Notes: a model not told the origin generated them from the sequence alone. Shown: positions 32,881-43,449, counted from the stretch's first letter. The stretch is 64,000 nucleotides of DNA from Cervus elaphus (GCF_910594005.1 NC_057824.1:22843314-22907313); one strand, 5' to 3'. A program made the numbers and translations.

Positions 32881-33720
32881 TGGCTTCACAGGGGTATTTG
32901 CTATCATCAAATCTAAGGTTTAATGGTAATCATTACAGTTAATGGTTATCATCAGTTCTACAGTCATTAGCAGAATCGTTTAACCAATGTGCTGGGCTAG
33001 GAGGACCCTGGGGTGATGGGTCAGTGGAAGGTGAGTCGGTCATAGCCAGCTGGATCCAGACAGCTGGATCTCACAAGCCAAACTGTAGGATAGCCCAGTT
33101 CTTATCTCCCCTTGGTGACCAGATGGCAGCCCTTGGAATGAGGCAGTCGCATCAATGAACTATAGTGTTCCCGTGCTACCTTTGCAAGATTCTCATCATT
33201 TTTGGACCAGTAGATGCTCCCACAATCTGTTTACCTGAATTCCTCAGCTTTGCCAGTGGAAACAGAGGCCCCCACAGGTTAACCTGGCGTTGTCTCAAGA
33301 GCAGCGGGAATGATTTATAAGGACAGCAACAACATCACTTGTCTCTGTGACCCGGAGTGCCTCACACCTCTCTTCATTTGTTAAACAAATTAGTCTGGAT
33401 GTGTCTTCTAAACGCAACAGTGACGCTCATTCACAGAGCCGAGGATGGCTTAGATGGAAGAGACATCCCTTCTCTAGGCTGCAGACGGGAGTCTTGCTGA
33501 GTTTCACTCCATGTCTCATTGTTTTCCAGTCTTTTCTGATGGTTAAAGGATGTTCATTGTCTTGTGATCCCTTAACATTTGGAAAGATAGGATGGTGACG
33601 TCCATTCCTGAAAAAAAATTGAGCACAGTGAAAATAACTGAAAAACTTGTGTTTCTCTTTTATTTTAAGTACATTTGACTTGAATCTAAGGATTACTTTG
33701 AAATAAGTAGTAAACTTTAA
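32881..33720. other. Unique DNA
   Basis: About 0.8 kb with no recognised repeat, apart from AT-rich sequence at the right end. Confidence 0.4.
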
Positions 33721-34165
33721 AAAAAAACTGATTTACTTGGCTGTGTCAATCATTGTGGCATGCAGGATTTTTAGTTGCTGCTGCTGCTGCTGCTGCTGCT
33801 AAGTCACTTCAGTCGTGTCTGACTCTGTGCAACTCCATAGATGGCAGCCCACCAGGCTCTCCCGTCCCTGGGATTCTCCAGGCAAGAACACTGGAGTGGG
33901 TTGCCATTTCCTTCTTCAATGCATGAAAGTGAAAAGTGAAAGTGAAGTTGCTCAGTCGTGTCTGACTCTTAGGAACCCCATGGACTGCAGCCCACAAGGC
34001 TCCTCTGTCCATGGGATTTTCCAGGCAAGAGTACTGGAGTGGGGTGCCATTGCCTTCTCCAGTTGTTGCAGCATGTGGGATCTAGTTCCCTGACCAGGGA
34101 TCAAACCCCAGGCCCCTGTATTGGGAGTGTGGAGTCTTAGCCACTGGACCACCAGGGAAGTCCCT
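33721..34165 (-). mobile_element. CHR-type SINE split by BOV-A2
   Basis: Antisense CHR SINE blocks at 33721-33777 ('ttacttggctgtgtcaatca') and 34061-34165 ('tccctgaccagggatcaaac', head 'gaccaccagggaagtccc'). The two halves are contiguous once the 283-bp insert is removed. Confidence 0.9.
33778..34060 (-). mobile_element. BOV-A2 dimeric SINE
   Basis: Full dimer in antisense: the monomers are linked by 'gaaagtgaaaagtgaaagtg' at about 33925-33945. The element begins with (ctg)n at 33778-33800 (7.7 units), which is its tail microsatellite. agttg flanks the insertion at 33773-33777 and 34061-34065. Confidence 0.93.
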
Positions 34166-34340
34166 ATGATTCCCTTCTAATTGCCCATCAGTTCACACTA
34201 GGTCTACCTCATTTAGGTAAAATAGAAGTCTTACATTAAGAATGGTTGAAGGTGGACTATGGCTTGTCAATATTTTACTTGGCCTGTAGACATTTTCAAT
34301 GTCCTTGCTTCCTTTCACTCACTTAAAAAAAAAAAAGAAG

Positions 34341-34556
34341 AAAGTGTGAAAGTGAAAGTGCTCAGTTGTGTCTGACTCTTTTGAAACCCCATGGTCTGTA
34401 GCCCACCAGGTTCCTCTGTCCATGGGATTCTCCAGGCAAGAATACTGGAGTGGGTAACCATTCCATTCTCCAGGGGAATCTTCCTGATCCAGGGATCGAA
34501 CCCGGGTCTCCTGCATTGCAGGCAAATTCTTTACATCTGAGCCCCCAGGGAAGCGC
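34341..34556 (-). mobile_element. Bov-tA type SINE
   Basis: Antisense SINE with the tail 'gtgtgaaagtgaaagtgctc' and the head 'gagcccccagggaagcgc'. Confidence 0.9.
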
Positions 34557-35230
34557 ACCCCACCCCCACAAGTAGAGAAAAGTAACAATGTCCAATGAAT
34601 CCATCAGACAGAAAGAACCAACTCATTATATTCTTATTGTATGTTATTGTATATCATGTTTTGATAAATGGAGTTTACAAGTTTAAATATTTCCCAATAT
34701 TTAAAAGCCAGAGACTTTTCTTACGTAAAAATATGGATTGCTGGATGAAAAATGGTAGAAACTTGGCAAACCCTGGGCTGCTTGCCCACGTGGTAACATT
34801 CACCTGCAGGTAATTAACTCTGCCCATTTCATAGGGTATGCACTCTTTCTTCAATTTGCACAATCCCCTCCAGTCCGTCTTGCTTCACACAGCTCGGTTA
34901 TCTGTTTGACCCTGTTAAGTAGATGAGTTTTTGACACTTTTTTCCTGGGGTCTTCTTTCCTTCCTTCCCTTCCCTGAAAGTTCCCTTGGTTTATTAATTT
35001 GCACCCCACTGCTTCCTTTCAGCCTTTCTCTATGCTACCAATTTTTAAGTTCTACCCAGTTTTCTCCCAGTTAAGCTTAGGGATGAGTGGAATTATGACA
35101 TCCTTCAAGAACTGTGTAAGAGAGGAGAATATGAAGGAATTCAGCTGTAGGAAACAATTTTAAGGCAAAGCCCTCTCCTGGTAAGGACTGATCATCTCTG
35201 AGCACAGTCCCAGTTTATCATAACTCTGAG
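34557..35230. other. Unique DNA
   Basis: AT-rich single-copy DNA. The short open frame at 34595-34813 has no known domain. Confidence 0.4.
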
Positions 35231-35570
35231 TGAGTCTGGGGATTCCCTGGTGGCTCAGTGATAAAGAATCTGCCTGCCAATGCAGGAGACATGGGTTTGA
35301 TCCCTGATCTGGGGAGATACCGCATACCATGGAGAACCGAAGCTCATGTGCCACAAATATTGAGCCTTCGCTCTGGAGCCTGGGAACTACAACTACTGAG
35401 CCTGTGTATCCTAGATCTTGCACTCCACGAGAAGCCACCACAATAAGAAACCTGTGGATTACAGCTAGAGAGTAGCCACTGCTCGCTAAGACTAGAGAAA
35501 GCCCATGCAATGACGAAAACCCAGCCCAGCCAAAATAATAAATAAAATTTAAAAAATTTAAATGAGTCTG
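35231..35570 (+). mobile_element. CHR-type SINE, long form, with perfect 8-bp TSD
   Basis: The SINE lies at 35239-35562, with tgagtctg at 35231-35238 and 35563-35570. Its first 55 bp resemble the Bov-tA head ('ggattccctggtggctcagt'). The rest is a typical CHR body ending in 'gcccagccaaaataataa'. Confidence 0.92.
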
Positions 35571-35879
35571 TGCATTTCTGCACCTTTCTCAAGCCACACC
35601 TTCCTATCCTAGTTTGAAGACAGCCAGGATCCCAGAACAGCAGTGGGTAGAAATGAATTTACTGGCAAATGGAATGAGGTGGAGAAAAATCTTCACCACA
35701 CTATAGCTTAAGCTCTGAAAAATATAAAAAAAATTACAAAACAAAAAATCATTCTTAAACACAACACAAAGGGTTGATCATGCCAGCATATTTCCATTTC
35801 TTTCCTCTACAGGGTTGAGACTAAAGTAATACAATTTTGAATCCTCATTATCTCGCTTGTCATTGTTGAGTAAGTATTT
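35571..35879. other. Unique DNA
   Basis: Nothing was recognised here. Confidence 0.4.
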
Positions 35880-36240
35880 CCCCAGGATATTAAAAATGCT
35901 CATAAACATAATTTTAATGGCCTTATAACAGTCCATCATATTAATGTGCCCACATTTGTTTACCCAGTGCTGTATTACTGGACAGTTGGGTCATTTCCTG
36001 TCCTCTATATTGTAAATCATATTGCAAACAAAGCTTCGTGTTTCACAACATCTCCTTATGGTATTTTCTAGAAGGGAGATTTCTGGATTCAAGAGTTGGA
36101 CATCGTTAAGGTTCCTGTTACCTTCGACAAATTGGCACTTGCATTTTGGTATTTGTTGTACACGTATTGTGGTATTCTGGTGCAATCCTCCGAGTCTGAC
36201 AAGGGTGTTGAAGAGGGATGTGAGTTTTGGGATAATGGAT
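35880..36240 (-). mobile_element. Old L1 3' fragment
   Basis: Antisense old L1: 'ttactggacagttgggtcat', 'tctagaagggagatttctgg', 'cgacaaattggcacttgc' and 'gtctgacaagggtgttg'. It is heavily diverged. Confidence 0.6.
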
Positions 36241-36461
36241 GAAGGATGTTTGGACATTTCTTGAATGGAAAGTACAGTCAGATTCTCATGTCACTCACAA
36301 AAGTACATTTCATTCCTGGCTAGATTTCCTGAAATTGGCTTCTTCCTGAAACTAACTCCTGAAGATAGTTTCCTCAACTGTAGTGCTATTATCCAAAAAC
36401 AGGCATGTCAGATCATTTTTGAAACCATTCCACTTTCCTGCCTGAATCTTGACATGAAATT
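36241..36461. other. Unique DNA
   Basis: Nothing was recognised here. Confidence 0.35.
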
Positions 36462-36522
36462 TCCCTCCCTCCCTCCTTTCCTCCCTTTCTCCCTCCCTCC
36501 TTTCCTTCCTTCTCTCCTTTTA
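36462..36522. repeat. (CCCTCCTTT)n pyrimidine tract
   Basis: An imperfect ccctcc/ctttcc tract of about 60 bp. Confidence 0.85.
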
Positions 36523-36539
36523 TATTTGCTTTCCATAAT

Positions 36540-36770
36540 TACCATGTGTGGAGTGCCTATGATGAGCCAGGCACTGTACCTGTTTTTTTTTTTTTTTATC
36601 ATTATTCCTTTAATTATCTCCACAACACGAACAGGTGGTCAACATCATCCCAATTTTATTTACAGGAAAGTTGAAGCTTAAGAGAGGTTATCCAGCATGC
36701 AGAAGACTACACTCCTGGCAGGTGAGCAATAGAACTAGATTCAACGTTTGTCTCAAGCCATGCTGGTGCA
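36540..36770 (-). repeat. MIR with internal T-run
   Basis: Antisense MIR: 'atgagccaggcactgtacct', T15 at about 36582-36597, 'aggaaagttgaagcttaaga' and 'gaggttatccagcatgcaga'. Confidence 0.65.
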
Positions 36771-36869
36771 ACAAGCCTACCAATAAGGCAACTCCGTGAT
36801 GGAGCTCATGTTGACTGAATGGATGGAGTGATGCTCTCCTCTTTGTCTGTTGAGTGATGTTGTGTCCTA

Positions 36870-36985
36870 GATGGGTCTGCTAGAGGAGATGCTGTCTGAC
36901 CTCCTTGAGAACACAGGCTAGGTGCTATCATTTCTATATTCTCAGTACCCAGCGTATAGTAGGCACTTTATAAATATATATGAAA
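36870..36985. repeat. L2 LINE 3' end
   Basis: Order: 'ctccttgagaacacaggcta', 'ctcagtacccagcgtatagt' and 'aggcactttataaatatata'. Confidence 0.6.
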
Positions 36986-37440
36986 GCAATCTTGCTGAAA
37001 GACCACGAAGCCTCACTCACAATGCTTGTGTAAGCCTCTTGATTTTCTGTTTTTGCATAGAGTCTAAAGCTTCCTGCTGATCATGGCACATGGCAGCTTC
37101 TGGAAGGTTTTCAAACTCATTTGCATGCAGGACCAGGAAGACCAAAAGAGCTAAAGATGCGTGATTTCTGTGCGCTTAGGAACATGACAATGAAGCCGAA
37201 TTTCAGTGCTCATGGATCCCAGCACCCCCGTTTCCTAAAAATGAAAGACTCCAGAGTGGATTAGCATTTGCAAACACATACAAAATCTTTCTATTTAGGG
37301 AGCACCCAGCAGTCAGTGATGGGTGAAACGACTTCACAAGTACTTTTAATTTCTCTCCTTGGTTTTTCTGCTTAGGAAGGCAGCCTCTGAATAAGAAAGA
37401 CAGTGAAGTTAATGGAACCAGGTAGACCACACAGGTGCCT
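36986..37440. other. Unique DNA
   Basis: Nothing was recognised here. Confidence 0.4.
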
Positions 37441-37640
37441 CATGAAAAGCAGTTGAAATGAAAGGAATCCGGGTTTAGATGCAGGTTTTGTGACTTCCCA
37501 GTGAAATCACCCTTGGGAAGCTTCCTCAGTTTCCTCCTACCTAAAATGAGGACAGTATTTCTTATCTGGAATTATTGCAACAAGGACTTGACATATTAAT
37601 AATGAATGGAATATATTTCGTAGAAGGTCTGGCATTAATT
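37441..37640 (+). repeat. MIR fragment
   Basis: Sense MIR-like: 'tttagatgcaggttttgtga', 'cctcagtttcctcctaccta' and 'aaaatgaggacagtatttc'. Confidence 0.6.
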
Positions 37641-37698
37641 ATTGATAGTGATATTATTGTTTCTATATACCTCGATCTTTGAGTCCATGTATCTATGC

Positions 37699-37728
37699 AT
37701 GTATGTATGTATGTATGTATGTATGTAT
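37699..37728. repeat. (ATGT)7.5 microsatellite
   Basis: A perfect atgt tract of 30 bp, followed by tatc repeats to about 37742. Confidence 0.95.
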
Positions 37729-37877
37729 ATTTCTATCTATCTCGTGTCTGTTTTACAACGTTCTTTTGACTGGTGGAATTTTCTGCAGAAAAATAACCTC
37801 TATCTGTCTACAGATGTTAAAACCAGGTTTTCTTTTCCTCACTCCATTTCGCCTGCTGGCACATTCTTCCTTTCTTC

Positions 37878-38092
37878 TGATTAATTTATTTCGTTTTTGG
37901 CTGCACTGGGTCTTCATCACGGTGCAAGGGCTTCTCATTGCCGTGGCTTCTCTTGACGCCGAACGCAGGCTCTAGGCACATGCGCTTCCGTAGGTCGTGG
38001 GCTCAGTAGCTGCCGTGTGAAGGTTTAGTTGCTCCGCGGTATGTGGAATTTTTCTGGACCAGGGATTGAACTCGAGGCCAGTGAAGTCTCCA
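37878..38092 (-). mobile_element. CHR-type SINE lacking its head
   Basis: Antisense CHR body: 'tttttggctgcactgggtct', 'tcattgccgtggcttctctt' and 'ggaccagggattgaactcga'. The terminal tRNA head is missing at the right side. Confidence 0.85.
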
Positions 38093-38103
38093 CATTCTTA
38101 TGT

Positions 38104-38332
38104 ATAACATAGACGTGTGTGTGAATGTTGCTCAGCTGTGTCCAACTCTACGACCCCTGGGCTATAGCACACCAGGCTCCTCTGCCCGTGGGATTCTCCA
38201 GGCAAGAATACTGGAGTGGGTCGCCATTCCCTTCTCCAGGGGATCTACCCAACCCAGGGATCAAACGTGGGTCCCTGCATTACAGGTGAATTCTTTACCA
38301 TCTGAATCACCTGGGAGGCCCCATAATATAGA
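38104..38332 (-). mobile_element. Bov-tA SINE with 10-bp TSD
   Basis: The SINE lies at 38114-38322. The flanks are ataacataga (38104-38113) and ataatataga (38323-38332). Confidence 0.9.
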
Positions 38333-38339
38333 TGACCAC

Positions 38340-38810
38340 TAAGCAAATATTTAGATAACATAATGTCATGAGCTGATGGCGATATGGAGCAAAAATCCAG
38401 GGGAGAGGGGAGGGTGATTATTTCACCCTGATTATCTCACCAGAGACTGAGGGTGATTATTTCAGTTGGCGTGATCAGGGAAGGCTTCTCAGAAGAGGTG
38501 AGCAAAAGCTTGCTTGAAGCGAGGGAGCCGGCCACGGGGATGTGGGCTGCAAATGAGTTCCGGCTGGTGGGACAGCAAGCACAGAGGTGCTGAAACAGAA
38601 GCGGAGGTGGTGGATTCCAGAAATATCCGAGAAGCCAGAGTGGCTGAGGCAGAGTGAGTCATACAAGAGGATGTCGGAAAGGAAGGCAGGGGCCAGATGG
38701 GTTGAGGGCTTGCAGTTTGATGAGGACTTCATGCAGACATGAAGAGGGACCACGAGGGGGCTTTGGGAGGCGGGAGTGATGGGACTTAATGCTGCCAGGA
38801 TTAGCGCCTG
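38340..38810. repeat. Probable L2 LINE fragment
   Basis: Order: 'cagggaaggcttctcagaag', 'gtgagcaaaagcttgcttga', 'aggcaggggccagatgggtt' and 'gagggcttgcagtttgatg'. This resembles the same ancient family seen at 39960-41370. Confidence 0.5.
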
Positions 38811-39001
38811 AGCGCGGGGGTAGGGGGAGGCTCTTACAGTGTCCTGGTGAAAAAATGATACCAGCTCATGCTACAGTGTTGCGACGGCGCACAGAGGTCC
38901 AAAGTGCCCCGGTTGGGCATGTGCTTCACGTGGTTTTGTGTAAAGGTGTATGTGTGTGTGTTCCACAGGCTGGTTTTCTGCCATTGCCCCTGCTAATGAT
39001 G

Positions 39002-39003
<2 letters not shown>

Positions 39004-39037
<34 letters not shown>
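39004..39037. repeat. (GT)17 microsatellite
   Basis: A perfect 34-bp gt tract, and the longest dinucleotide repeat in the window. Confidence 0.97.
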
Positions 39038-39041
<4 letters not shown>

Positions 39042-39059
39042 GGGAGAAATGGATGTGAC

Positions 39060-39795
39060 TGGACTTAGCATCCAGTCATAGGAGAAAGTGGGAGCAGTTC
39101 AGCCAGAGCTAGAGTCGGTCTGGGTAGATCTGATAGCCATGAATCCAGACAAATAGAGAAACTCATCAGACGGCTTGCTCCTCGAAAATGCAATTGAAAT
39201 TCAGCCGGTGGATAAGCGGATGGCTACTTTTGTTTCTATGCAACAAGAGAACAATTACAGCTAAACACCTTGGAGAAAGTTATCCCATCTCCACATTTGC
39301 TCATTCCGTTTCTAAAATAGCTCTGCACTCTTGGTTTGCTCGGGGCGGGGATAATTAAAACTAATGAAGTGAATCTAGTGGTGTGCCTCAGAGCCCGGGT
39401 CGAGACGCTGACGGTGATTCCAGACACAGCGACTTCTCTGAAGGTAATCATTGGGCGACCCTTCTTCATTTATATTCATGGGGACATGGAGTCATTTTCT
39501 TGAGGCTGCTAAACCCTTTGGAGGACCCATCCACGTGTTACGTTTTAGAATTTGGAATTCATTAGATTTTAAGAGTTCTAGGATTTTACCTACTGGTTAC
39601 AAATGACTAAGCATCAAACATGACATGTCTTATTTCCTTCCCCTGAATACTGAATCTAAGAGATGAAAAGCTAGATAAGGGGCAGGGACAAGAGGGAGGG
39701 AGAGAGGAAGAAACTCATTAATGTGCTTAGGATATAAATGTTTATTGAGCACTCAGGTGCTAGATTCTATTTCGTGCCAGATTGTGTCTAAGATA
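39060..39795. other. Repeat-free unique DNA, possible conserved non-coding segment
   Basis: No transposon was recognised. Segment 39170-39480 is single-copy with balanced composition and homeodomain-like cores (gataattaaaactaatg, ggtaatcattggg). Conservation is an inference only. Confidence 0.4.
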
Positions 39796-39796
39796 T

Positions 39797-39904
39797 TGTT
39801 GTTGTCCAGTCAGTAAGTCGTTCTGACTCTTTGCAACCTCACAAACTGCAGCACACCAGGCTTCCCTGTCCTTCACTATCTCTCAGGGTTTGCTCAAACT
39901 CAAG
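39797..39904 (-). mobile_element. BovB LINE 3' end, about 108 bp
   Basis: Antisense BovB tail from 'ttgttgtccagtcagtaagt' to 'gggtttgctcaaactcaaga'. It is strongly 5'-truncated. Confidence 0.88.
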
Positions 39905-40067
39905 AAGAAACCATAAACAGAATACACAGGGCTCTTTCTCCATGCAGTTGCATTTTAATCAGGAGAAACAAAAGAGGAAGAATTGGAGTTGGTGATACAT
40001 GGATGCAAGTATCACAACTGGGAATGGGCCAGAGGGAGCTGGGAGGTCAGGGAAGTCCTCTTGGAGG

Positions 40068-40290
40068 TTGTGACTTTTTTCTAAAATTTTTTAGTCTTTA
40101 TTGAATTTGTACGATATTGTTTCTGTTGTTTATGTTCTGGGTGGGGTTTTTTTTTTTTTTTTTTTTTTTTTTTGGCCACAGGCATATGGGCCTTAGATCC
40201 CCAACCAGGAATTATACCCACACTCCCTGCATTGGAAGGTGCAGTCTTAACCACTGGACCACCAGGGAAGTCCCTGGGATTGTGACTTTT
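40068..40290 (-). mobile_element. CHR-type SINE with perfect 11-bp TSD
   Basis: ttgtgactttt occurs at 40068-40078 and 40280-40290. The short antisense CHR SINE (head 'accaccagggaagtccctgg') has a T27 run at 40147-40173, with about 65 bp of extra AT-rich sequence between that run and the left TSD. Confidence 0.9.
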
Positions 40291-40550
40291 GAGCTGAGAT
40301 TCAAAGACAAGAAGGAAACAGGTCCAGGAAAATCAAAGGGTAAGCATTTGAGGCTAAAGGAACTTGAATGCAAAGGTCAGATGGTTCAAAAGGACCCAAG
40401 AGGTTGGGCGAGGAGGCCACGTGGTGGATGCAGGGGGGTTGAGCACAGGAGTGGACAGGATGAGGCTGAGTTTTGGAAGGTGAAGGAGTTTGGATTTTAT
40501 TATACATGTAAACAGAGATCAATAGAAACTTCCTGATTGGGGAATAACAG

Positions 40551-41230
40551 GATCTGTTTTACATATTTGGCTGTGTCACAACTTACTTGTGACATGTGGG
40601 ATCTTTCCTTGTGGTATGTGAACTCTCTAGTTGTGAAGTGTGGGCTTATTTGCGCACGCAGGAATTGAACCTACATTCTCTGAATTGCAAGGTGGCTTCT
40701 TAATCACTGAGTCAGTCAGTTCAGGCCCTCAGTCATGTCCAACTCTTTGTAACCCCATGGACTGCAGCATGCCAGGCTTCCCTGTCCATCACCAGCTCCC
40801 AGAGTTTGCTCAAACTCATGTCCATTAAGTCAGTGATGCCATTCAACCATCTCATCCTCTGTTGTCCCCTTCTCCTCCCACCTTCAATCTTTCCCAGCAT
40901 CAGGGTCTTTTCCAATGAGTCAGTGCTTCACATTAGGTGGCCAAAGGATTGGAGCTTCAGCTTCAGCATCAGTCCTTCCAATGAATATTCAGGACTGATT
41001 TCCTTAGGGATTGACTGGTTGGATCTCCTTGCAGTTCAAGAGACTCTCAGGAGTCTTTCCAACACCACAGTTCAAAAGCATCAGTTCTTCGGTGCTCAAC
41101 TTTCTTTGTGGTCCAACTCTCACATCCATATATGACTACTGAAAAAACCATGTCTTTGACTATATGGACCTTTGTCTCAAAATAATGTCTCTACACTGAA
41201 CCTCCAGGGAAGTCCCATAAGATCTGTTTT
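40551..41230 (-). mobile_element. CHR-type SINE with perfect 10-bp TSD, split by BovB
   Basis: gatctgtttt occurs at 40551-40560 and 41221-41230. The CHR body is at 40561-40710 and its head at 41194-41220 ('gaacctccagggaagtccc'). The BovB in between was inserted later. Confidence 0.9.
40705..41199 (-). mobile_element. BovB LINE 3' end nested in CHR SINE
   Basis: BovB 3' fragment at 40711-41193, flanked by cactga at 40705-40710 and 41194-41199. The minus strand encodes EKTLMLGKIEGGRRRGQQRM and the end of the ORF. It was inserted into a SINE that was itself inserted in older repeat DNA. Confidence 0.9.
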
Positions 41231-41404
41231 GTTTTCAAAAGCTCTTTGATACTGTGCAGAGAATAGAATGGAGGGGGCAGGAGTGAAGCGGGAAGGTAAC
41301 TGAGCAGCCGTCCTGCTGCGAGGTGATGGGGTAGAGGAGGTGCAGGGAAGTGAGGAACTAGTCACTTGTATGAAGGTGGGGTTGCCATGGAAACCACATC
41401 CGTG

Positions 41405-41660
41405 TTCGCCAGTGGATGAATGAATCAACAAGATACAGTGTATGTATACAACAGAATATTATTCAGCCACGAGAAAGAAGGAAACCTTGCTATTTGCAAC
41501 AACATGGATGGCCTTGAGGACATTACACTCAGGGAAATATGTCAGACAGAGAAAGACAAATCTCACTTATATGCGCAATCTAAAAAAGCTGAATTCATAA
41601 AAACAGAGAGCAGAATGGTGGTTGCCAGGGGCTGGCGGTGAGGGCATGGGAATGATATTG
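41405..41660 (+). mobile_element. L1 3' region fragment
   Basis: Sense L1: 'agtggatgaatgaatcaaca', 'aacagaatattattcagcca', 'aacaacatggatggccttga' and 'gtcagacagagaaagacaaa'. Confidence 0.85.
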
Positions 41661-41978
41661 AAAATACAAACTTGTGGGTTTTCCTGGTGGTCCAGTGGTT
41701 ATGAATCTGCCTGGAAACACAGGGGACACTGGTTTGATCCTTAGTCTGGGAAGATCCTGCATACCATGGGGCAACTAAGCCCATCACTACAACTACTGAG
41801 CCCATACCCTAGAGCCTGTGCTCCACAAGAGAAGCCACCGAACCGAGAAGCCCTTGAACCGCAACTAGAGAGTAGCCCCCCCACTCACCACCACTAGAGA
41901 AAGCTTGCAGCCAACAGTGAAGACACAGCACAGCCAAAAATTTATAAATAGCTCTTTAGAAAATAAAATACGAACTTG
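41661..41978 (+). mobile_element. CHR-type SINE, long form, with 14-bp TSD
   Basis: The flanks are aaaatacaaacttg (41661-41674) and aaaatacgaacttg (41965-41978), with one mismatch. The complete body between them includes 'actacaactactgagcccat' and 'gcacagccaaaaatttataa'. Confidence 0.92.
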
Positions 41979-42689
41979 CAATGAGAACATACAGAAGTCC
42001 TGGAGATCTAATGCCCTGTATTGTGATTATTACATGATAATCATCAGGTTTGCTGAGAGACTACATCTTAGTTATTCCCACTACAAAAAAGAAATTGTCA
42101 TTATGTGATATTATAAAGGTGTCAGCAAATGCTACAATGACAATCACAGTGCCATATATAAATGTATCCAATAATGTATTAACAAACCAACAGGTTGTCC
42201 ACCTTAAATTTACACAATGTTACATGTCAGATGTATTTCAGGAAAAAGAAAGCTGGGGTTTCCACGTTTTGCTGGTGAGGAAGAGGTGGCTTGTGAGTTT
42301 TGGGGTTAAGTGGCTAAGAGATGGGCAACCAGTGGAGGAAGAGCATATTGGGAAGGGTGCTTAGAATTTCTGAGTCTGGGATTGCTTATCTCAGTACTAA
42401 GACACCAACTAGACATTCAAGTGGGGAAGTGGAAGCAGAGAAGGATGATGATATGAAGAGAGAAAAAGGGAACACAGAGAAAGGAAAACGAGGCAAAGAA
42501 GCTAAATCCCCTCCAGTCTTTTCTTGTGGTACCTGGATTGAGTTCCCCTTTTGTCTCCACATGCAGAGCACAGGGTGGAGACTTAGGCAATCCCCTTATT
42601 CTCTTCCCAAACCTCTAGCTCCCTCCTATTGAACTCTGGTCCAAAGCATGGCTTTGGCACCCTACACATCTGTGTAAATCCAAGGATTA
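41979..42689. other. Unique DNA
   Basis: About 0.7 kb with nothing recognised. Short open frames have no domain. Confidence 0.45.
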
Positions 42690-42790
42690 CGAGAGGATAT
42701 CAGGCAAGTAATGTAACCTGTCAGAGCCTTGGTTTTCCCATCTGTAAAATGGGAATAATAAGCCCTACCTCATGGGGTTATTGATTCAGT
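42690..42790 (+). repeat. MIR fragment
   Basis: Sense MIR: 'gcaagtaatgtaacctgtca' and 'catctgtaaaatgggaataa'. Confidence 0.75.
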
Positions 42791-42794
42791 GACA

Positions 42795-42975
42795 GCTAAT
42801 CTTTATTTGAGCATTTATTTCATTATGTGTATTATTGCATCCAATTCTTAACACAGTCGTAGGCGGTGGGGACTATTGTTCTCATCCCAGCGATGAAGAA
42901 AGCAAGGCTCAGAGAGGTTACATGACTGGTCCAAGACTCTACATCTAGAAACTAGCAGAGAGGAGATAACTTTTC
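42795..42975 (-). repeat. MIR fragment
   Basis: Antisense MIR ('caaggctcagagaggttaca'). It directly follows the sense MIR, which makes an ancient inverted pair. Confidence 0.75.
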
Positions 42976-43061
42976 CAATCACTGGTCAGTATCCAAGATG
43001 GGACTGAAACTGGGACGTCAGACTCCAGAGCCTGTCCTCTGTTCCTGCCTTTAAATTTTCT

Positions 43062-43254
43062 TTTAATTTATTTAAAACAGATTTTTGGCTGTGATGGGTC
43101 TTTTCTCTAGTTGTGGCAGGTGGGGGCTATTCTCTAGTTGTGGTGTGTGAGCTTCTTGTTGCCATGGCTTCTCTTGTTGGGAGCATGGCCTGTCGGTGCG
43201 TGGGCTTCCATGGTTGTGGCTCGAGGGTTCTAGAGCACAGGCTCAGGAGTTGTG
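43062..43254 (-). mobile_element. CHR-type SINE lacking its head
   Basis: Antisense CHR body: 'tttggctgtgatgggtcttt', 'gccatggcttctcttgttgg' and 'ctagagcacaggctcaggag'. The BOV-A2 at 43255 replaces the head. Confidence 0.85.
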
Positions 43255-43444
43255 GAGTCGCTAAGAGTCGGACATGACTGAGTGACTTCACTTTCACTTT
43301 TCACTTTCATGCACTGGAGAAGGAAATGGCAACCCACTCCAGTATTCCTGCCTGGAGAATCCCAGGGATGGGAGCCTGGTAGGCTTGCATCTATGAGGTC
43401 ACACAGAGTCGGACATGACTGATGTGACTTAGCAGCAGCAGCAA
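43255..43444 (+). mobile_element. BOV-A2 SINE, 5'-truncated
   Basis: Sense BOV-A2: end of the first monomer, the linker 'cactttcacttttcactttc', a complete second monomer and a (cag)n tail. It is inserted at the CHR fragment. Confidence 0.92.
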
Positions 43445-43449
43445 TGGAC

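Larger units (their letters stand above)
39960..41370. repeat. Probable L2 LINE fragment holding two CHR SINEs
   Basis: Blocks at about 39990-40067, 40291-40550 and 41231-41370: 'gagggagctgggaggtcagg', 'gaaggagtttggattttatt' and 'gggaataacaggatctgttt'. The SINEs at 40079 and 40561 divide them. Confidence 0.5.

Noticed and set aside
33778..34060. Repeated SINE units as a CRISPR-like array
   Set aside because: The two similar units are the monomers of BOV-A2. There are no short, evenly spaced direct repeats, and the genome is mammalian.
38520..38900. GC-richer patch as a CpG island promoter
   Set aside because: The CpG dinucleotides are few and scattered, and part of the stretch matches an ancient L2-like repeat.
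38789..39071. Open frames ending in Val-Cys or Thr-His repeats
   Set aside because: They translate the (GT)17 microsatellite.
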